A stretch of 64,000 nt of DNA, taken from contig NZ_SPHY01000005.1 in the NCBI RefSeq assembly GCF_004796535.1, forward strand, positions 1-64,000, given 5' to 3'. The notes under the pieces were generated by a model that was not told where the DNA came from, searched no databases, and saw only the letters and a list, made by a program, of their open reading frames with translations. This stretch comes from Sphingomonas flavalba. GTDB taxonomy: Bacteria; Pseudomonadota; Alphaproteobacteria; Sphingomonadales; Sphingomonadaceae. The position numbers and the translations under genes are program-made. This document shows, piece by piece, positions 29,418 through 37,827 of this stretch (its first letter is position 1; each line of letters starts with the position of its first letter).

Positions 29418-30448
29418 GCCTTCACTCCCGCGCCTCTTACCGCTTCCGCATCCGGGTCGAGCGGCCAGCGCGCGCGCGCCGGCACGTCGAGCGGATCGGT
29501 CAGCCCCGCCATGAATCGTTCCGCCCCGGCCCAGCCGATCATCGCCGCATTGTCGGTGCACAGCCACAGCGGCGGCGCGACGAACGGCAGGTCATGGGCA
29601 TGAGCGAGCGTTTGCAGCGCGCCGCGGATCGCGCCGTTCGCCGCGACACCGCCGGCGACGACCAGCGCGGTCGAGCCTGGCGCGCCGGCAATCGCCCGCT
29701 TCGTCCGGTCGATCAGGCAGTCGATCACCGCCGCCTGGAACGACGCGGCGATATCCTCCGCCGAATGGGTGCCGGCATCGCGGGCGCGCAGTACCGCGCT
29801 TTTCAGCCCGGCGAACGAGAAATGCGGCTCCGTCCGGCCGACCAGCGGGCGCGGCAGCGGCACCGCCTTCGGATTGCCCAACGCCGCCGCCTTCTCCACT
29901 GCCGGCCCGCCGGGAAAGCCGAGGCCGAGCAGCTTGGCGGTCTTGTCGAATGCCTCGCCGGCCGCGTCGTCGATCGTCGTCGCCAGCCGGCGATAGCGGC
30001 CGACGCCGGCGACCAGCAGCAACTGGCAATGCCCGCCGGAGACCAGCAGCAGCAAATAGGGATAGGCGAGCGTCGGATCGGCCAGTCGGGGCGACAGCGC
30101 ATGGCCTTCCAGGTGATTGACCGCTACCAGCGGCTTGCCCGCCGCCAGCGCCAGCGCCTTGGCGGTAACCAGCCCGACCATCACCCCGCCGATCAGCCCC
30201 GGCCCGGCGGTGGCGGCGACCGCGTCGATATCGCCGAGGCCAAGGCCGGCGTCGGCCAGCGCCGCCTCGACCAGCGGCGTTACCGCCTCGACATGCGCGC
30301 GCGCGGCGATTTCCGGCACCACCCCGCCATAGGGGCGGTGTTCCGCCTCCTGCCCGGCCAGCCGGTGGGCGAGTACGCGCCGGTCGGTCGCGACCAGCGC
30401 CGCCGCCGTCTCGTCGCAGCTCGATTCGATTCCCAAGATCACCGCCAT
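29414..30448 (-). CDS. tsaD: tRNA N6-threonylcarbamoyladenosine synthase subunit TsaD
   Basis: A 344-residue ASKHA-fold protein that transfers the threonylcarbamoyl group onto A37 of ANN-reading tRNAs, together with TsaB and TsaE. The N-terminal [16 protein letters not shown], the metal-binding [13 protein letters not shown] with the two His, the [12 protein letters not shown] block and [13 protein letters not shown] are diagnostic. Length is standard. It is divergent from hemC with 67 bases between, the usual alphaproteobacterial arrangement. Confidence 0.97.
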   Translation of the reverse strand: MAVILGIESSCDETAAALVATDRRVLAHRLAGQEAEHRPYGGVVPEIAARAHVEAVTPLVEAALADAGLGLGDIDAVAATAGPGLIGGVMVGLVTAKALALAAGKPLVAVNHLEGHALSPRLADPTLAYPYLLLLVSGGHCQLLLVAGVGRYRRLATTIDDAAGEAFDKTAKLLGLGFPGGPAVEKAAALGNPKAVPLPRPLVGRTEPHFSFAGLKSAVLRARDAGTHSAEDIAASFQAAVIDCLIDRTKRAIAGAPGSTALVVAGGVAANGAIRGALQTLAHAHDLPFVAPPLWLCTDNAAMIGWAGAERFMAGLTDPLDVPARARWPLDPDAEAVRGAGVKA

Positions 30449-30515
30449 CGTTTCGCAGATAGGCGCGTTATCGCCATTTCACAAAGCGCGCGCGCGCCGG
30501 TATGGGCTGGCCGCG

Positions 30516-31427
30516 ATGCAGACGCCCTTTCGCCTAGGAACTCGCGGCTCCCCTCTCGCTCTCGCCCAGGCGGGGATGGTGGCGCGCGCGCTCGAACAGA
30601 CCCACGGCCTTGCGCCCGGCGCGATCACCATCGTCCCGATCAGGACCGGTGGCGACAAGGTGCAGGACCGGCCGCTCGCCGAACTGGGCGGCAAGGGGGT
30701 GTGGACCAAGGAGCTGGATCGCGCGCTTCTCGCCGGCGACATCGATTTCGCGGTCCATTCGATGAAGGACGTCGAAAGCGTCCGGCCGGCCAGCATCGTC
30801 ATCGCCGCGATCCTGCCGCGCGCCGACGTGCGCGATCGGCTGATCGGCGCCGCGGCGATCGACGATCTGCCGCGCGGCGCCCGGGTGGGGACGAGCTCGC
30901 CGCGCCGCGCCGCACAGCTGCGCCGGTTGCGCTCGGACCTGGAGATCGTGCCGTTCCGCGGCAATGTCGATACGCGCCTGGCCCGGCTGGAGCGGGGGGA
31001 GGCGGAAGCGACGCTGCTCGCCGCCGCCGGGCTTGACCGGCTCGGCCGCGACAGCGTCGGCACCGCCATTCCGATCGGGACGATGCTGCCGGCGGCCGCG
31101 CAGGCGGCGATCGGCATAGAGGCGCGGGCGCGCGACGCTGATCTGCTCGCCTGGCTCGCCGCGATCGGCGACGCGGAGACGGAACGCTGCGTCCATGCCG
31201 AAAGGACGCTGCTCGCCACGCTCGGCGGCGATTGCCGCTCGCCGGTCGCGGCGCTGGCGACGCAAGGCAAGGCCGGCATCCACCTGCGCGCCGAAATTCT
31301 CAGCCCGGACGGCGTGCTGCACGCGTATGGCGAAGCACTGCTCATCCATCCGGAAGAGGCCGCGCGCCTTGCCCAGCGGCTGTTCGAAGCGGCGCCGGCG
31401 GCGCTGCGCGCCCAGTTTTCGGGATGA
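30516..31427 (+). CDS. hemC: Hydroxymethylbilane synthase
   Basis: A 303-residue enzyme that polymerises four porphobilinogens in heme synthesis. It starts MQTPFRLGTRGSPLALAQAGMV. KVQDRPLAELGGKGVWTKELD, VHSMKDVE and GTSSPRRAAQL are conserved substrate-binding blocks. The dipyrromethane cofactor attaches to Cys240 in GGDCRSPVAALA. Length is standard. hemD follows with an overlapping ATGA junction, as expected for the next step. Confidence 0.97.
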   Translation: MQTPFRLGTRGSPLALAQAGMVARALEQTHGLAPGAITIVPIRTGGDKVQDRPLAELGGKGVWTKELDRALLAGDIDFAVHSMKDVESVRPASIVIAAILPRADVRDRLIGAAAIDDLPRGARVGTSSPRRAAQLRRLRSDLEIVPFRGNVDTRLARLERGEAEATLLAAAGLDRLGRDSVGTAIPIGTMLPAAAQAAIGIEARARDADLLAWLAAIGDAETERCVHAERTLLATLGGDCRSPVAALATQGKAGIHLRAEILSPDGVLHAYGEALLIHPEEAARLAQRLFEAAPAALRAQFSG

Positions 31428-32086
31428 CCCGGCCGCTGCTGATCCTGCGGCCGGAACCGGGTGCCTCGGCCTCCGCCCGCGCTGCTGCCGCGCTCGGGCT
31501 GGCCGCCACTGTCCGGCCGTTGTTCGAAGTGGTGCCGCTGGCCTGGCAGCCGCCGCCCGCCGCCGGTTTCGACGCGCTGATGCTGACCAGCGCCAATGCG
31601 GTGCGCGCCGCCGGGGCGGCGCTGGCGGGGTATGCGGCGCTGCCGGTCTACGCCGTCGGCCCTGCGACGGCGGCGGCGGCCCGCGCCGCCGGCTTCGCCG
31701 CCGTCACCGCCGGCGACGACGATCTCGTTGCGCTGTTCGCGCTGGTTCGGGCCGGCAGCGCCCGCCGCCTGCTCCATCTGTGCGGGGTCGACCGGCGACA
31801 GGCCGATCCCGGCGCGCTGTCGGTCACCGCCGTGCCGGTCTATGATGCGCGGGCGATCGATCCGCCGCCCCGCCTTGCCGATGCGGCGGCGCATGTCGTG
31901 CTGCTGCATTCGCCGCGCGCCGCCCGGCATTTCGCCGCGCTGGCGCCGGACCGTGCCGCGACGCGGATCGCGGCGATCAGCACGGCGGCGCTGGCAGCGG
32001 CCGGGCCGGGCTGGGCAGCGACGGCGGTCGCCGCGCGGCCGGACGATGCGTCACTGCTGGCGGTTGCCGCCGGGCTGACGGCGTGA
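31424..32086 (+). CDS. hemD: Uroporphyrinogen-III synthase
   Basis: A 220-residue HemD-type protein that closes and inverts ring D. The family is poorly conserved, but the LLILRPEPGASA opening, the DALMLTSANAVRAAG segment, AVGPATAAAARAAGF and LHLCGVDR are typical, and the second lobe has VLLHSPRAARHFAAL. The start at 31424 overlaps the hemC stop (ATGA). The position directly after hemC is the main support. A copy of the palindromic repeat begins 3 bases after its stop. Confidence 0.88.
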   Translation: MTRPLLILRPEPGASASARAAAALGLAATVRPLFEVVPLAWQPPPAAGFDALMLTSANAVRAAGAALAGYAALPVYAVGPATAAAARAAGFAAVTAGDDDLVALFALVRAGSARRLLHLCGVDRRQADPGALSVTAVPVYDARAIDPPPRLADAAAHVVLLHSPRAARHFAALAPDRAATRIAAISTAALAAAGPGWAATAVAARPDDASLLAVAAGLTA

Positions 32087-32088
32087 CA

Positions 32089-32216
32089 CTAGAGCCTGTC
32101 CCGTTCAAGCGGCACCAGCCCGCACCCCCACCCGGCCTCCCATATGATACTGCCGTTGGGAGGCCGGGTGGGGGTGCGGGCCGGTGCCGATTCCGCTTGA
32201 AGCAGACAAGCTCTAG
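32089..32216. repeat. Large imperfect palindrome, copy A (128 bp)
   Basis: A self-complementary element bounded by CTAGAGC and GCTCTAG. The arms include GTTCAAGCGG...CCGCTTGAAG, GGCACCAGCCCGCACCCCCA with its partner, and CGGCCTCCCA / TGGGAGGCCG around a short centre (TATGATACTGCCGT). The right arm has an unpaired GATT-type bulge. Related copies are at 42964 and 59588. It lies between the hemD stop and the next start on the same strand. Confidence 0.9.
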
Positions 32217-32257
32217 TTGCGCGGGCGCGCCGGGGCGTGCGATGACGGGGCGAAACG

Positions 32258-33103
32258 ATGACCGGCCTTGACGAACCGATGGCGACGCCAGCAGCGTCGC
32301 ACCGCACCCGCGTTCTGGTGATATCGGCGCTGCTGGCGTTCATCGTCGGCGTGACGTTGACCGCCTATGTGCTGACCCGGCCGGGCCGGCTCGTCACCGC
32401 GCCCGCCCCAGTCGGGACGCCGGCGGTGAAGCTGGCGGCGCCAGCCCCCGCGCCGACGCCGCCGCCGCCGGCGATGCCGCCGCGTCCGGTTGCCGATCCC
32501 GCCGCGCTGGCCGCGCTCGATGTGCGTATCACCGATCTGGAAGGGCGGATCGACCGGGTCAGCGAGCGCGCCCGCGCTGCGTCCGGCAACGCCGCCCGCG
32601 CCGAAGGGCTGCTTGTCGCCTTCGCTGCCCGCCGGGCGCTCGATCGCGGCATGGGCCTCGGCTATATCGAGGCGCAGCTGCGTGATCGGTTCGGCACCAG
32701 CCAGCCGGCCGCGGTAGCGACGGTGATCGCCGCGTCGCGCGACCCGGTGACGCTGGAGGAACTGCGCCTCGGCCTAGATGATCTGGCGCCGGCGCTGGTG
32801 TCGGGCAGCGACGGCGGCTGGTGGCAGGCGGTGCGGCGCGAATTGGGCAGCCTCGCCGTTGTGCGCAAGGCCGGCACCCCCTCGCCGGAGCCGACCGAAC
32901 GCGCCCGCCGGGCGCGACGGATGCTGGAAGGCGGCCGCGTCGACGCCGCCCTCGCCGAAGTGGCGCGCATGCCTGGCCGCGACAAGGCCGGCAACTGGAT
33001 CGCCCTCGCCCGCCGCTACATCGCTGCGCGCCAGGCGCTCGACATGATCGAAACCAGCGCGATCCTCCAGCCGGAACCCACCGCCGCCCAGCCGGCGCAA
33101 TAA
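32258..33103 (+). CDS. Membrane-anchored protein with mitofilin-like C-terminus
   Basis: A 281-residue protein. Residues about 19-42 (VLVISALLAFIVGVTLTAYVL) form one membrane helix. It is followed by a Pro/Ala linker (about 50-80, APAPAPTPPPPAMPP) and then a helical region that includes a short coiled-coil-like DITDLEGRIDRVSERA stretch. The C-terminal 150 residues (ARRALDRGMGLGYIEAQL, then GRVDAALAEVARMPG) resemble the mitofilin/Mic60 C-terminal region of alphaproteobacterial proteins, which are often encoded near hemC-hemD. An inner-membrane, periplasm-facing protein that shapes membranes is inferred; the resemblance is moderate. The start could also be at 32279. Confidence 0.75.
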   Translation: MTGLDEPMATPAASHRTRVLVISALLAFIVGVTLTAYVLTRPGRLVTAPAPVGTPAVKLAAPAPAPTPPPPAMPPRPVADPAALAALDVRITDLEGRIDRVSERARAASGNAARAEGLLVAFAARRALDRGMGLGYIEAQLRDRFGTSQPAAVATVIAASRDPVTLEELRLGLDDLAPALVSGSDGGWWQAVRRELGSLAVVRKAGTPSPEPTERARRARRMLEGGRVDAALAEVARMPGRDKAGNWIALARRYIAARQALDMIETSAILQPEPTAAQPAQ

Positions 33104-33146
33104 AGCATCCTCTCTCCCCTCTCCCCGTCCCCGCGCCACTCCAACC

Positions 33147-33180
33147 CCGTCCATCCCCAGCGTAGTCGAGGGACGCACGA
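33147..33180. repeat. Dispersed repeat, GGATGGACGGGG/CGTGCGTCCCTCGAC family, copy 1
   Basis: Read on the minus strand, it runs CGTGCGTCCCTCGACTACGC then TGGGGATGGACGGGG. A second copy in the opposite orientation is at 36419-36452. This is a short repeat that appears between genes in many sphingomonads. Confidence 0.65.
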
Positions 33181-33199
33181 CAGGGGTGCGTCCTTCGTC
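33171..33199. terminator. Hairpin between convergent genes, possible terminator
   Basis: GGACGCAC (33171-33178) and GTGCGTCC (33186-33193) form an 8-bp stem with a 7-base loop, followed by TTCGTCA. It lies between the convergent mitofilin-like and PEP-CTERM genes and overlaps the dispersed repeat. The T-tract is weak, so termination is not certain. Confidence 0.4.
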
Positions 33200-33214
33200 A
33201 TCGCCGCGTTGTCA

Positions 33215-34171
33215 TCAAGCCGGAACAGACCGCGTGCGGCGCCGTATCGCCGCGCCAGCCATGCCGAAGCCGGCGACCAGCAGCGCCCAGCTGGCGGGTT
33301 CGGGCACGCCCGGCCCCGGACCGGGTATCGAGGACTGGGTGAGGAACACGCCCGAATCCGATGCGAAGCTGAGGCCATCGGGCAGGTCGAAGCTGATCGT
33401 GGCGGTGTGCTCGAACGCCGCCCAGGAGCCGGCTTGGCCGGCCGCGGCGAGAGACATGACCAGCTGGAAGTCCGGATGGGCAGGGTCGAAAATCAGCGTC
33501 CCGACAAAATCCTCGGGGCCGAACTGGATCCAGTCGCCCACCGGGTTGAAGGACAGAAAATAGGCCGCCGGACAGCCGGCCACGGCATCGGTGCACGATG
33601 GCGAATCGTCGGACTCGTCATCGGCCCAGCCGGCCGTGCCGCCCAGCGCCGAATAGCCGTCCCCCATGCTGAAACCGAAGCGGGGCTGCTGGAAGCCCTC
33701 GAACGCGCCGTCCACATGCAGCCTGACGGTGAAGCTCGTCGGGCCGGCGACGGTCGAGGAAAAGTGCAGTATATCCGAAAAACCGGCATACGCATGGGCG
33801 CTGCCGCCACTATCGGTCCAATCCGAAATCTTCAGCTGGCCGGTCGCCAGGTCGGCGAAAGCCCAGGCGTTGCCATGCGCGGCCGTTTCCCAGGAATAAA
33901 CCGGCTCCGCCACGGCCGAAACGCTTTGCATCGCGCTGGTTTTGGTGGCCGACTGGACCAGCGTCGCCGGGATCACGCCGGGCCCGTAAGTGGGCGTGCA
34001 ATAGCTGAAGTCGGTGCCGTTGCACTCGATCGCTTTTTGCTCGGTCACTTGGCTGCCCGAATAGGCGAATGCCGCGACATCGACCCAGACGTTCCAGTCC
34101 GCCGCCTGTGCCGCGTCCGCCACCAGCGCGCCGGCCAGTATAAGCGCCGGGCCTCCATACCGAATGACCAT
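33215..34171 (-). CDS. PEPxxWA-CTERM sorting-domain exported protein
   Basis: A 318-residue secreted protein. The N-terminal signal peptide is MVIRYGGPALILAGALVADAAQA. The C-terminal tail (about 289-318) is VPEPASWALLVAGFGMAGAAIRRR, a PEPxxWA-CTERM sorting signal: PEP motif, one membrane helix, then a basic cluster. It is expected to be processed by an exosortase-like enzyme and delivered to the outer surface or matrix. The passenger is Asp/Ser/Thr-rich with no recognised domain. No exosortase or polysaccharide cluster is next to it. Confidence 0.85.
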   Translation of the reverse strand: MVIRYGGPALILAGALVADAAQAADWNVWVDVAAFAYSGSQVTEQKAIECNGTDFSYCTPTYGPGVIPATLVQSATKTSAMQSVSAVAEPVYSWETAAHGNAWAFADLATGQLKISDWTDSGGSAHAYAGFSDILHFSSTVAGPTSFTVRLHVDGAFEGFQQPRFGFSMGDGYSALGGTAGWADDESDDSPSCTDAVAGCPAAYFLSFNPVGDWIQFGPEDFVGTLIFDPAHPDFQLVMSLAAAGQAGSWAAFEHTATISFDLPDGLSFASDSGVFLTQSSIPGPGPGVPEPASWALLVAGFGMAGAAIRRRTRSVPA

Positions 34172-34411
34172 GATGAATCCCCTCAGTGAGCCTGCGCCGC
34201 GTCGGCGCGGGCCGGCGGACCAGCGATTCGGTATCGGGTTCGGGCGGGCTTCGCGTCATCGGTTTTGATGATAGATGACGGATCCATTCCGCCTGCCCCA
34301 AAATGGGGCAAGAGCGCGCCGCGCCGGAGATGGAGGATCGCGGAGGCGCTGCCGCAGAGGCGGACCCCAAAGGAGATCGGCGCCGAACCGCAGCGCGCGT
34401 CTGTATGGAAC

Positions 34412-34486
<75 letters not shown>

Positions 34487-34656
34487 TCGGCGTTCAGCCC
34501 CCGGCGCGTAGGCCATCGGGGCGGGTGAGGCGCGGCAGATAGCGCGGGGCCGGGAACCGCGCAAGCCCCTTGTCGCCGTTCGTGCTCAACACTCTGGGGG
34601 CTTGGCAGCGCGGCGCTTCGCCCCACATAAGGGCGGCAATCAACCGGGAGGATGGT

Positions 34657-35571
34657 GTGGCCACGCTGGGGATGACCGCCGCGGAGCGCGCGGAAATAGA
34701 AGACTTCAAGCGCGACGTGATCGAGCCGTCGATGAACGCGCTCGTCATCCTCGATTTCTGGGCGGAATGGTGTGGACCGTGCAAGGCGCTGGCGCCGGTG
34801 CTGGACAAGGTTGCCGCCGCCTATGCCGACAAGGGCGTGCTGCTGCGCAAGGTCGACGTCGACGCCAGCCGGACGATCGCGGCGCAGTTCCGTGTCCAGT
34901 CGATCCCGACCGTCTATGCCGTGTTCCAGGGCCAGCTGGTCGCCGACCTGACCCAGGCGCGAACCGAATCGCAGCTGACCCAGATGCTCGACCAGATCCT
35001 GCGGCAGCTACCGCCGATCACTCCGGCGGGCGAGGAGCAGGCGCCCGACATCGCGCCGCTGATCGCGATGGGGGAGGAAGTGCTTGCCGGCGGTGATGCC
35101 GAACGGGCCGCTGGCATCTTCGCCCAGGTCGCCGAAATGGCGCCGGAGGACCCGGCCGTGGTCTCCGGCCTCGCCCGCGCGCTGGTCGGCGCCGGCCGAC
35201 TGGACGAGGCGCAGGCGGCGCTCGACGCGCTGCCGGAGGACAAGGCGAAGGACCCGGCGATCGCCCGCGCGCTCAGCGCCGTCGCCCTGGCGCGCGAAGC
35301 CCAGCCGGCCGACGATCTCGACGGGCTGCGCCGCCGCGCCGCCGCCGCGCCCGACGATCTGGCGCTGCAGTACGAACTCGCCGGGGCGCTGATGGCGGCG
35401 AACGACCATGACGGCGCGGCCGATGCGCTGCTGGCGATCATCGCCGCCGACCGCGACTGGAACGAGGGCGCCGCCCGCCAACGGCTGCTGCAGCTGATGG
35501 AAGTCGTCGGGCTGGAGGACCCGTGGGTGTCCGCCACCCGCCGTCGCCTGTCGGCGATCCTGTTCACCTGA
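34657..35571 (+). CDS. Thioredoxin-domain co-chaperone (CnoX/YbbN family)
   Basis: A 304-residue cytosolic protein: thioredoxin domain (about 8-120) with active site WCGPC (38-42) and cis-Pro in SIPTVYAVF, then a C-terminal TPR-like helical region (about 135-300). This is the CnoX/YbbN architecture, a holdase linked to GroEL and DnaK. CnoX of E. coli lacks the second Cys, but here the full CxxC is kept. The GTG at 34657 is chosen because GGGAG lies 6 bases upstream; the earlier in-frame ATG adds 29 unrelated residues. It overlaps the next gene by one base. Confidence 0.9.
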   Translation: MATLGMTAAERAEIEDFKRDVIEPSMNALVILDFWAEWCGPCKALAPVLDKVAAAYADKGVLLRKVDVDASRTIAAQFRVQSIPTVYAVFQGQLVADLTQARTESQLTQMLDQILRQLPPITPAGEEQAPDIAPLIAMGEEVLAGGDAERAAGIFAQVAEMAPEDPAVVSGLARALVGAGRLDEAQAALDALPEDKAKDPAIARALSAVALAREAQPADDLDGLRRRAAAAPDDLALQYELAGALMAANDHDGAADALLAIIAADRDWNEGAARQRLLQLMEVVGLEDPWVSATRRRLSAILFT

Positions 35572-36194
35572 TGGGCGCTCGCCCGTCCCGTCTGTCGATC
35601 TTTCCGCTGGGCGGGGCGCTGCTGTTCCCGCGCATGCAATTGCCGCTGCACATCTTCGAGCCGCGTTACCGCGCGCTGGTCAGCGATTCGATGGCGCGGG
35701 ACCGGCGGATCGGGATGATCCAGCCAAAGGGGCCGGGCGAGCCGCCGGACCTGTTCGCCATCGGGTGCGTCGGCCGCATCGCCCATGTCGAGGCGCTCGA
35801 CGACGGGCGCTACAATATCGTGCTGGAGGGGCTGGCGCGTTTCCGCCTGCTGGCGGAAATCGCCGCGACCACCCCGTTCCGCCAGGTCGAGGCGGAGATC
35901 GAGGACGCGCTGGAGGAGCCGCCGCTCGCCCCCGCCCGCCGCGCCGCGCTGGAAAGCGAATCGCGCCGCTTCGCCGACGCGCAGGGCTATGCGGTGGACT
36001 GGGGCGCCGTCGCCCGGCTTGATGACGAGGCGCTGGTCAACGGCATCGCCCAGATTGCGCCGTTCGACGTCGCCGCCAAGCAGGCGCTGCTCGAGGCGGA
36101 CGGGCTGGACGAACGCTGCGACCTGATCATCCAGTTGATGCAGTTCTTTGGCCGCCATCAGGGCGAGGCCGGCGACCCGGTGACCCTGCAATGA
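35571..36194 (+). CDS. LON peptidase N-terminal substrate-binding domain protein
   Basis: A 207-residue protein consisting of a Lon N-terminal (LonSB) domain alone. [30 protein letters not shown] is the diagnostic opening and IGMIQPK plus GCVGRI follow. No protease or AAA domain is present, as in family members such as YcaL-type LonSB proteins. Substrate recognition is likely but unproven. The ATG at 35571 overlaps the thioredoxin stop by one base and its stop overlaps the Trm112-like start, so the three genes are an operon. Confidence 0.9.
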   Translation: MGARPSRLSIFPLGGALLFPRMQLPLHIFEPRYRALVSDSMARDRRIGMIQPKGPGEPPDLFAIGCVGRIAHVEALDDGRYNIVLEGLARFRLLAEIAATTPFRQVEAEIEDALEEPPLAPARRAALESESRRFADAQGYAVDWGAVARLDDEALVNGIAQIAPFDVAAKQALLEADGLDERCDLIIQLMQFFGRHQGEAGDPVTLQ

Positions 36195-36391
36195 GCCTTG
36201 ATCCCGATCTGCTCGCCATGCTGGTTTGCCCGCTGACCCGCAAGCCGCTCCGCTACGACCCGGCGGCGCAGGAATTGATCTCGGACGCCGCCGGCCTCGC
36301 CTATCCGGTGCGGGACGGCGTGCCGGTCATGCTGGTCGAGGAAGCGCGGGTGCTGGATGCCGGAGAGGTCCCGCCTTCCCCCGCCACCTGA
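36191..36391 (+). CDS. Trm112-family protein
   Basis: A 66-residue protein with [18 protein letters not shown] and the [23 protein letters not shown] end that define bacterial Trm112 proteins. In eukaryotes and archaea Trm112 activates several methyltransferases; bacterial members have a similar fold and probably similar partners. Only one Cys is present, so zinc binding is not expected. It is the third gene of the thioredoxin/LonSB cluster, overlapping by 4 bases. Confidence 0.92.
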   Translation: MSLDPDLLAMLVCPLTRKPLRYDPAAQELISDAAGLAYPVRDGVPVMLVEEARVLDAGEVPPSPAT

Positions 36392-36418
36392 CCTCCGCCC
36401 AGCTCCAACCTCAAACCC

Positions 36419-36452
36419 GTGCGTCCCTCGACTGCGCCCGGGATGGACGGGG
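36419..36452. repeat. Dispersed repeat, CGTGCGTCCCTCGAC family, copy 2
   Basis: TGCGTCCCTCGACTGCGCCC then GGGATGGACGGGGC, opposite in orientation to copy 1 at 33147-33180 and about 80 percent identical. It lies between the convergent Trm112-like and UbiH-like genes. Confidence 0.65.
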
Positions 36453-36496
36453 CGGTTGGGGCGGGAAGGGGGCCAGCTGATCGGCAGGCCCAAACC

Positions 36497-37702
36497 CTAC
36501 CCCAATTCCCCCCGCAGCAGCGGCGGCAGGACACCGGTTTCGCCGCGCGCCTCGGCCATGAACAGCCGCTTGAGCGGCGGTGTGCGCTGGACAATGCCGA
36601 GGCCGAAGCGCCGCGCCGCCGAGGCCGTCCGTCCCGGCAGGCCGAACAGGCGGGTCAGCCCGTCGGTCGCTGCCGCGACCATCAGCGTGTCCAGGCTGCG
36701 CCAGCGTTCGTAGCGGGCGAGCAGTTGCGCGTCGCCCAGGTCGAGCCCCAGCCGGCTGCCGTCGACCAGCACCTCGGTCAGCGCCGCCACGTCGCGGAAA
36801 CCCAGGTTCAGGCCCTGGCCGGCGATCGGGTGGATGCCGTGGGCGGCGTCGCCGGCCAGCGCCAGCCGCTCGCCGGTGATCCGCGCGCTGTGGTGGAAGC
36901 CGAGCGGGAAGGCGCTGCGCGGCGCCGCCACCTTCAGGGTGCCGAGCATGCCGCCCATCCGCTTGCTCGCCTCGGCGAGGAAGGCGCGGTCGCCCAGCTT
37001 CAGCATTCCCGGCCCGTCGGCGCCGCGCACCGACCAGACGATGGCGGAACGGTGGCCGCCCGGCATCGGCAGCAGCGCGAACGGGCCTGACGGGTAGAAG
37101 ATTTCATAGGCGATGTTGCCGTGGTCGCGCTCATGCTCCAGCGCGCCGACGATCGCGGTATGGTCGTAGGACCAGCGGGCGACGCGGATGCCGGCGGCGG
37201 CGCGGGTCGGCGAATTGCGCCCCTCCGCCGCAATCAGCAGCGGCGCCCGCGCCACCCGGCCGTCGTCCAGCGTCACCGTCACGTCGTGGGTGCCGCGCTC
37301 CGTCGTCACCGCGCGCGCGGGCATGCACAGGGTGACCCCGGCCGCCTCCGCCGCCGCGGCGTGTAGCGCCTGGCGTAGCTGCCGGTTCTCGAACATCAGG
37401 CCCAGCGGCCCGTCGTCCGGCGCGGATTCGAAAGCGAGCAGGCCCGGCGCCAGCCCGTCGCTGACGTGGATGGTGCGGATTTCGCAGCCCTTGCCGGCCA
37501 GCCGCGCGCCGACGCCGATCGCCTCCAGCATCTTCCAGCTTGCGCTGGCGACGGCGGAGGCACGACCGTCGAAACCGGGGGCGAGCACCGCATCCGGCCG
37601 GGCCGGGTCGACGACGGTGCTGGTCAGGCCGTGCGCGTCCAGCGCCAGCGCCAGCGTCAGCCCGACCAGGCCGCCGCCAAGGATGATCACGTCGCTGTCC
37701 AT
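36497..37702 (-). CDS. UbiH/UbiF/COQ6-family FAD monooxygenase
   Basis: A 401-residue flavoprotein hydroxylase. The N-terminal FAD fold is VIILGGGLVGLTLALALDAHGL. The GDAAHGIHPIAGQGLNLGFRDVAAL block in the C-terminal half is the UbiH family signature. Such enzymes hydroxylate the ubiquinone ring; which position is acted on cannot be read from sequence. The start at 37702 is the first Met of the fold; an upstream in-frame extension has no family support. It is divergent from ftsK with about 125 bases between. Confidence 0.9.
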   Translation of the reverse strand: MDSDVIILGGGLVGLTLALALDAHGLTSTVVDPARPDAVLAPGFDGRASAVASASWKMLEAIGVGARLAGKGCEIRTIHVSDGLAPGLLAFESAPDDGPLGLMFENRQLRQALHAAAAEAAGVTLCMPARAVTTERGTHDVTVTLDDGRVARAPLLIAAEGRNSPTRAAAGIRVARWSYDHTAIVGALEHERDHGNIAYEIFYPSGPFALLPMPGGHRSAIVWSVRGADGPGMLKLGDRAFLAEASKRMGGMLGTLKVAAPRSAFPLGFHHSARITGERLALAGDAAHGIHPIAGQGLNLGFRDVAALTEVLVDGSRLGLDLGDAQLLARYERWRSLDTLMVAAATDGLTRLFGLPGRTASAARRFGLGIVQRTPPLKRLFMAEARGETGVLPPLLRGELG

Positions 37703-37827
37703 GCTCGCCGCTCTAGCTCGGCGGCGTCGGGCGCGGAAGCCCGCTTGACGCGGAGTCGGCGCCACAGGCATTGTGGGCGGCGGAACATTCCACGCACGAA
37801 CGAGGGTTTTGCATGGGGAGCCGTGCG

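Noticed and set aside
33016-33378. Short frames beginning MRPSTTLGMDG or MRPSTAPGMDG near 33178 and 36419
   Set aside because: These are translations of the dispersed repeat, a known source of false small proteins.
34297-34312. GCCCCAAAATGGGGC hairpin downstream of the tRNA
   Set aside because: A 6-bp stem with no T-tract on either strand, so too weak to call a terminator.
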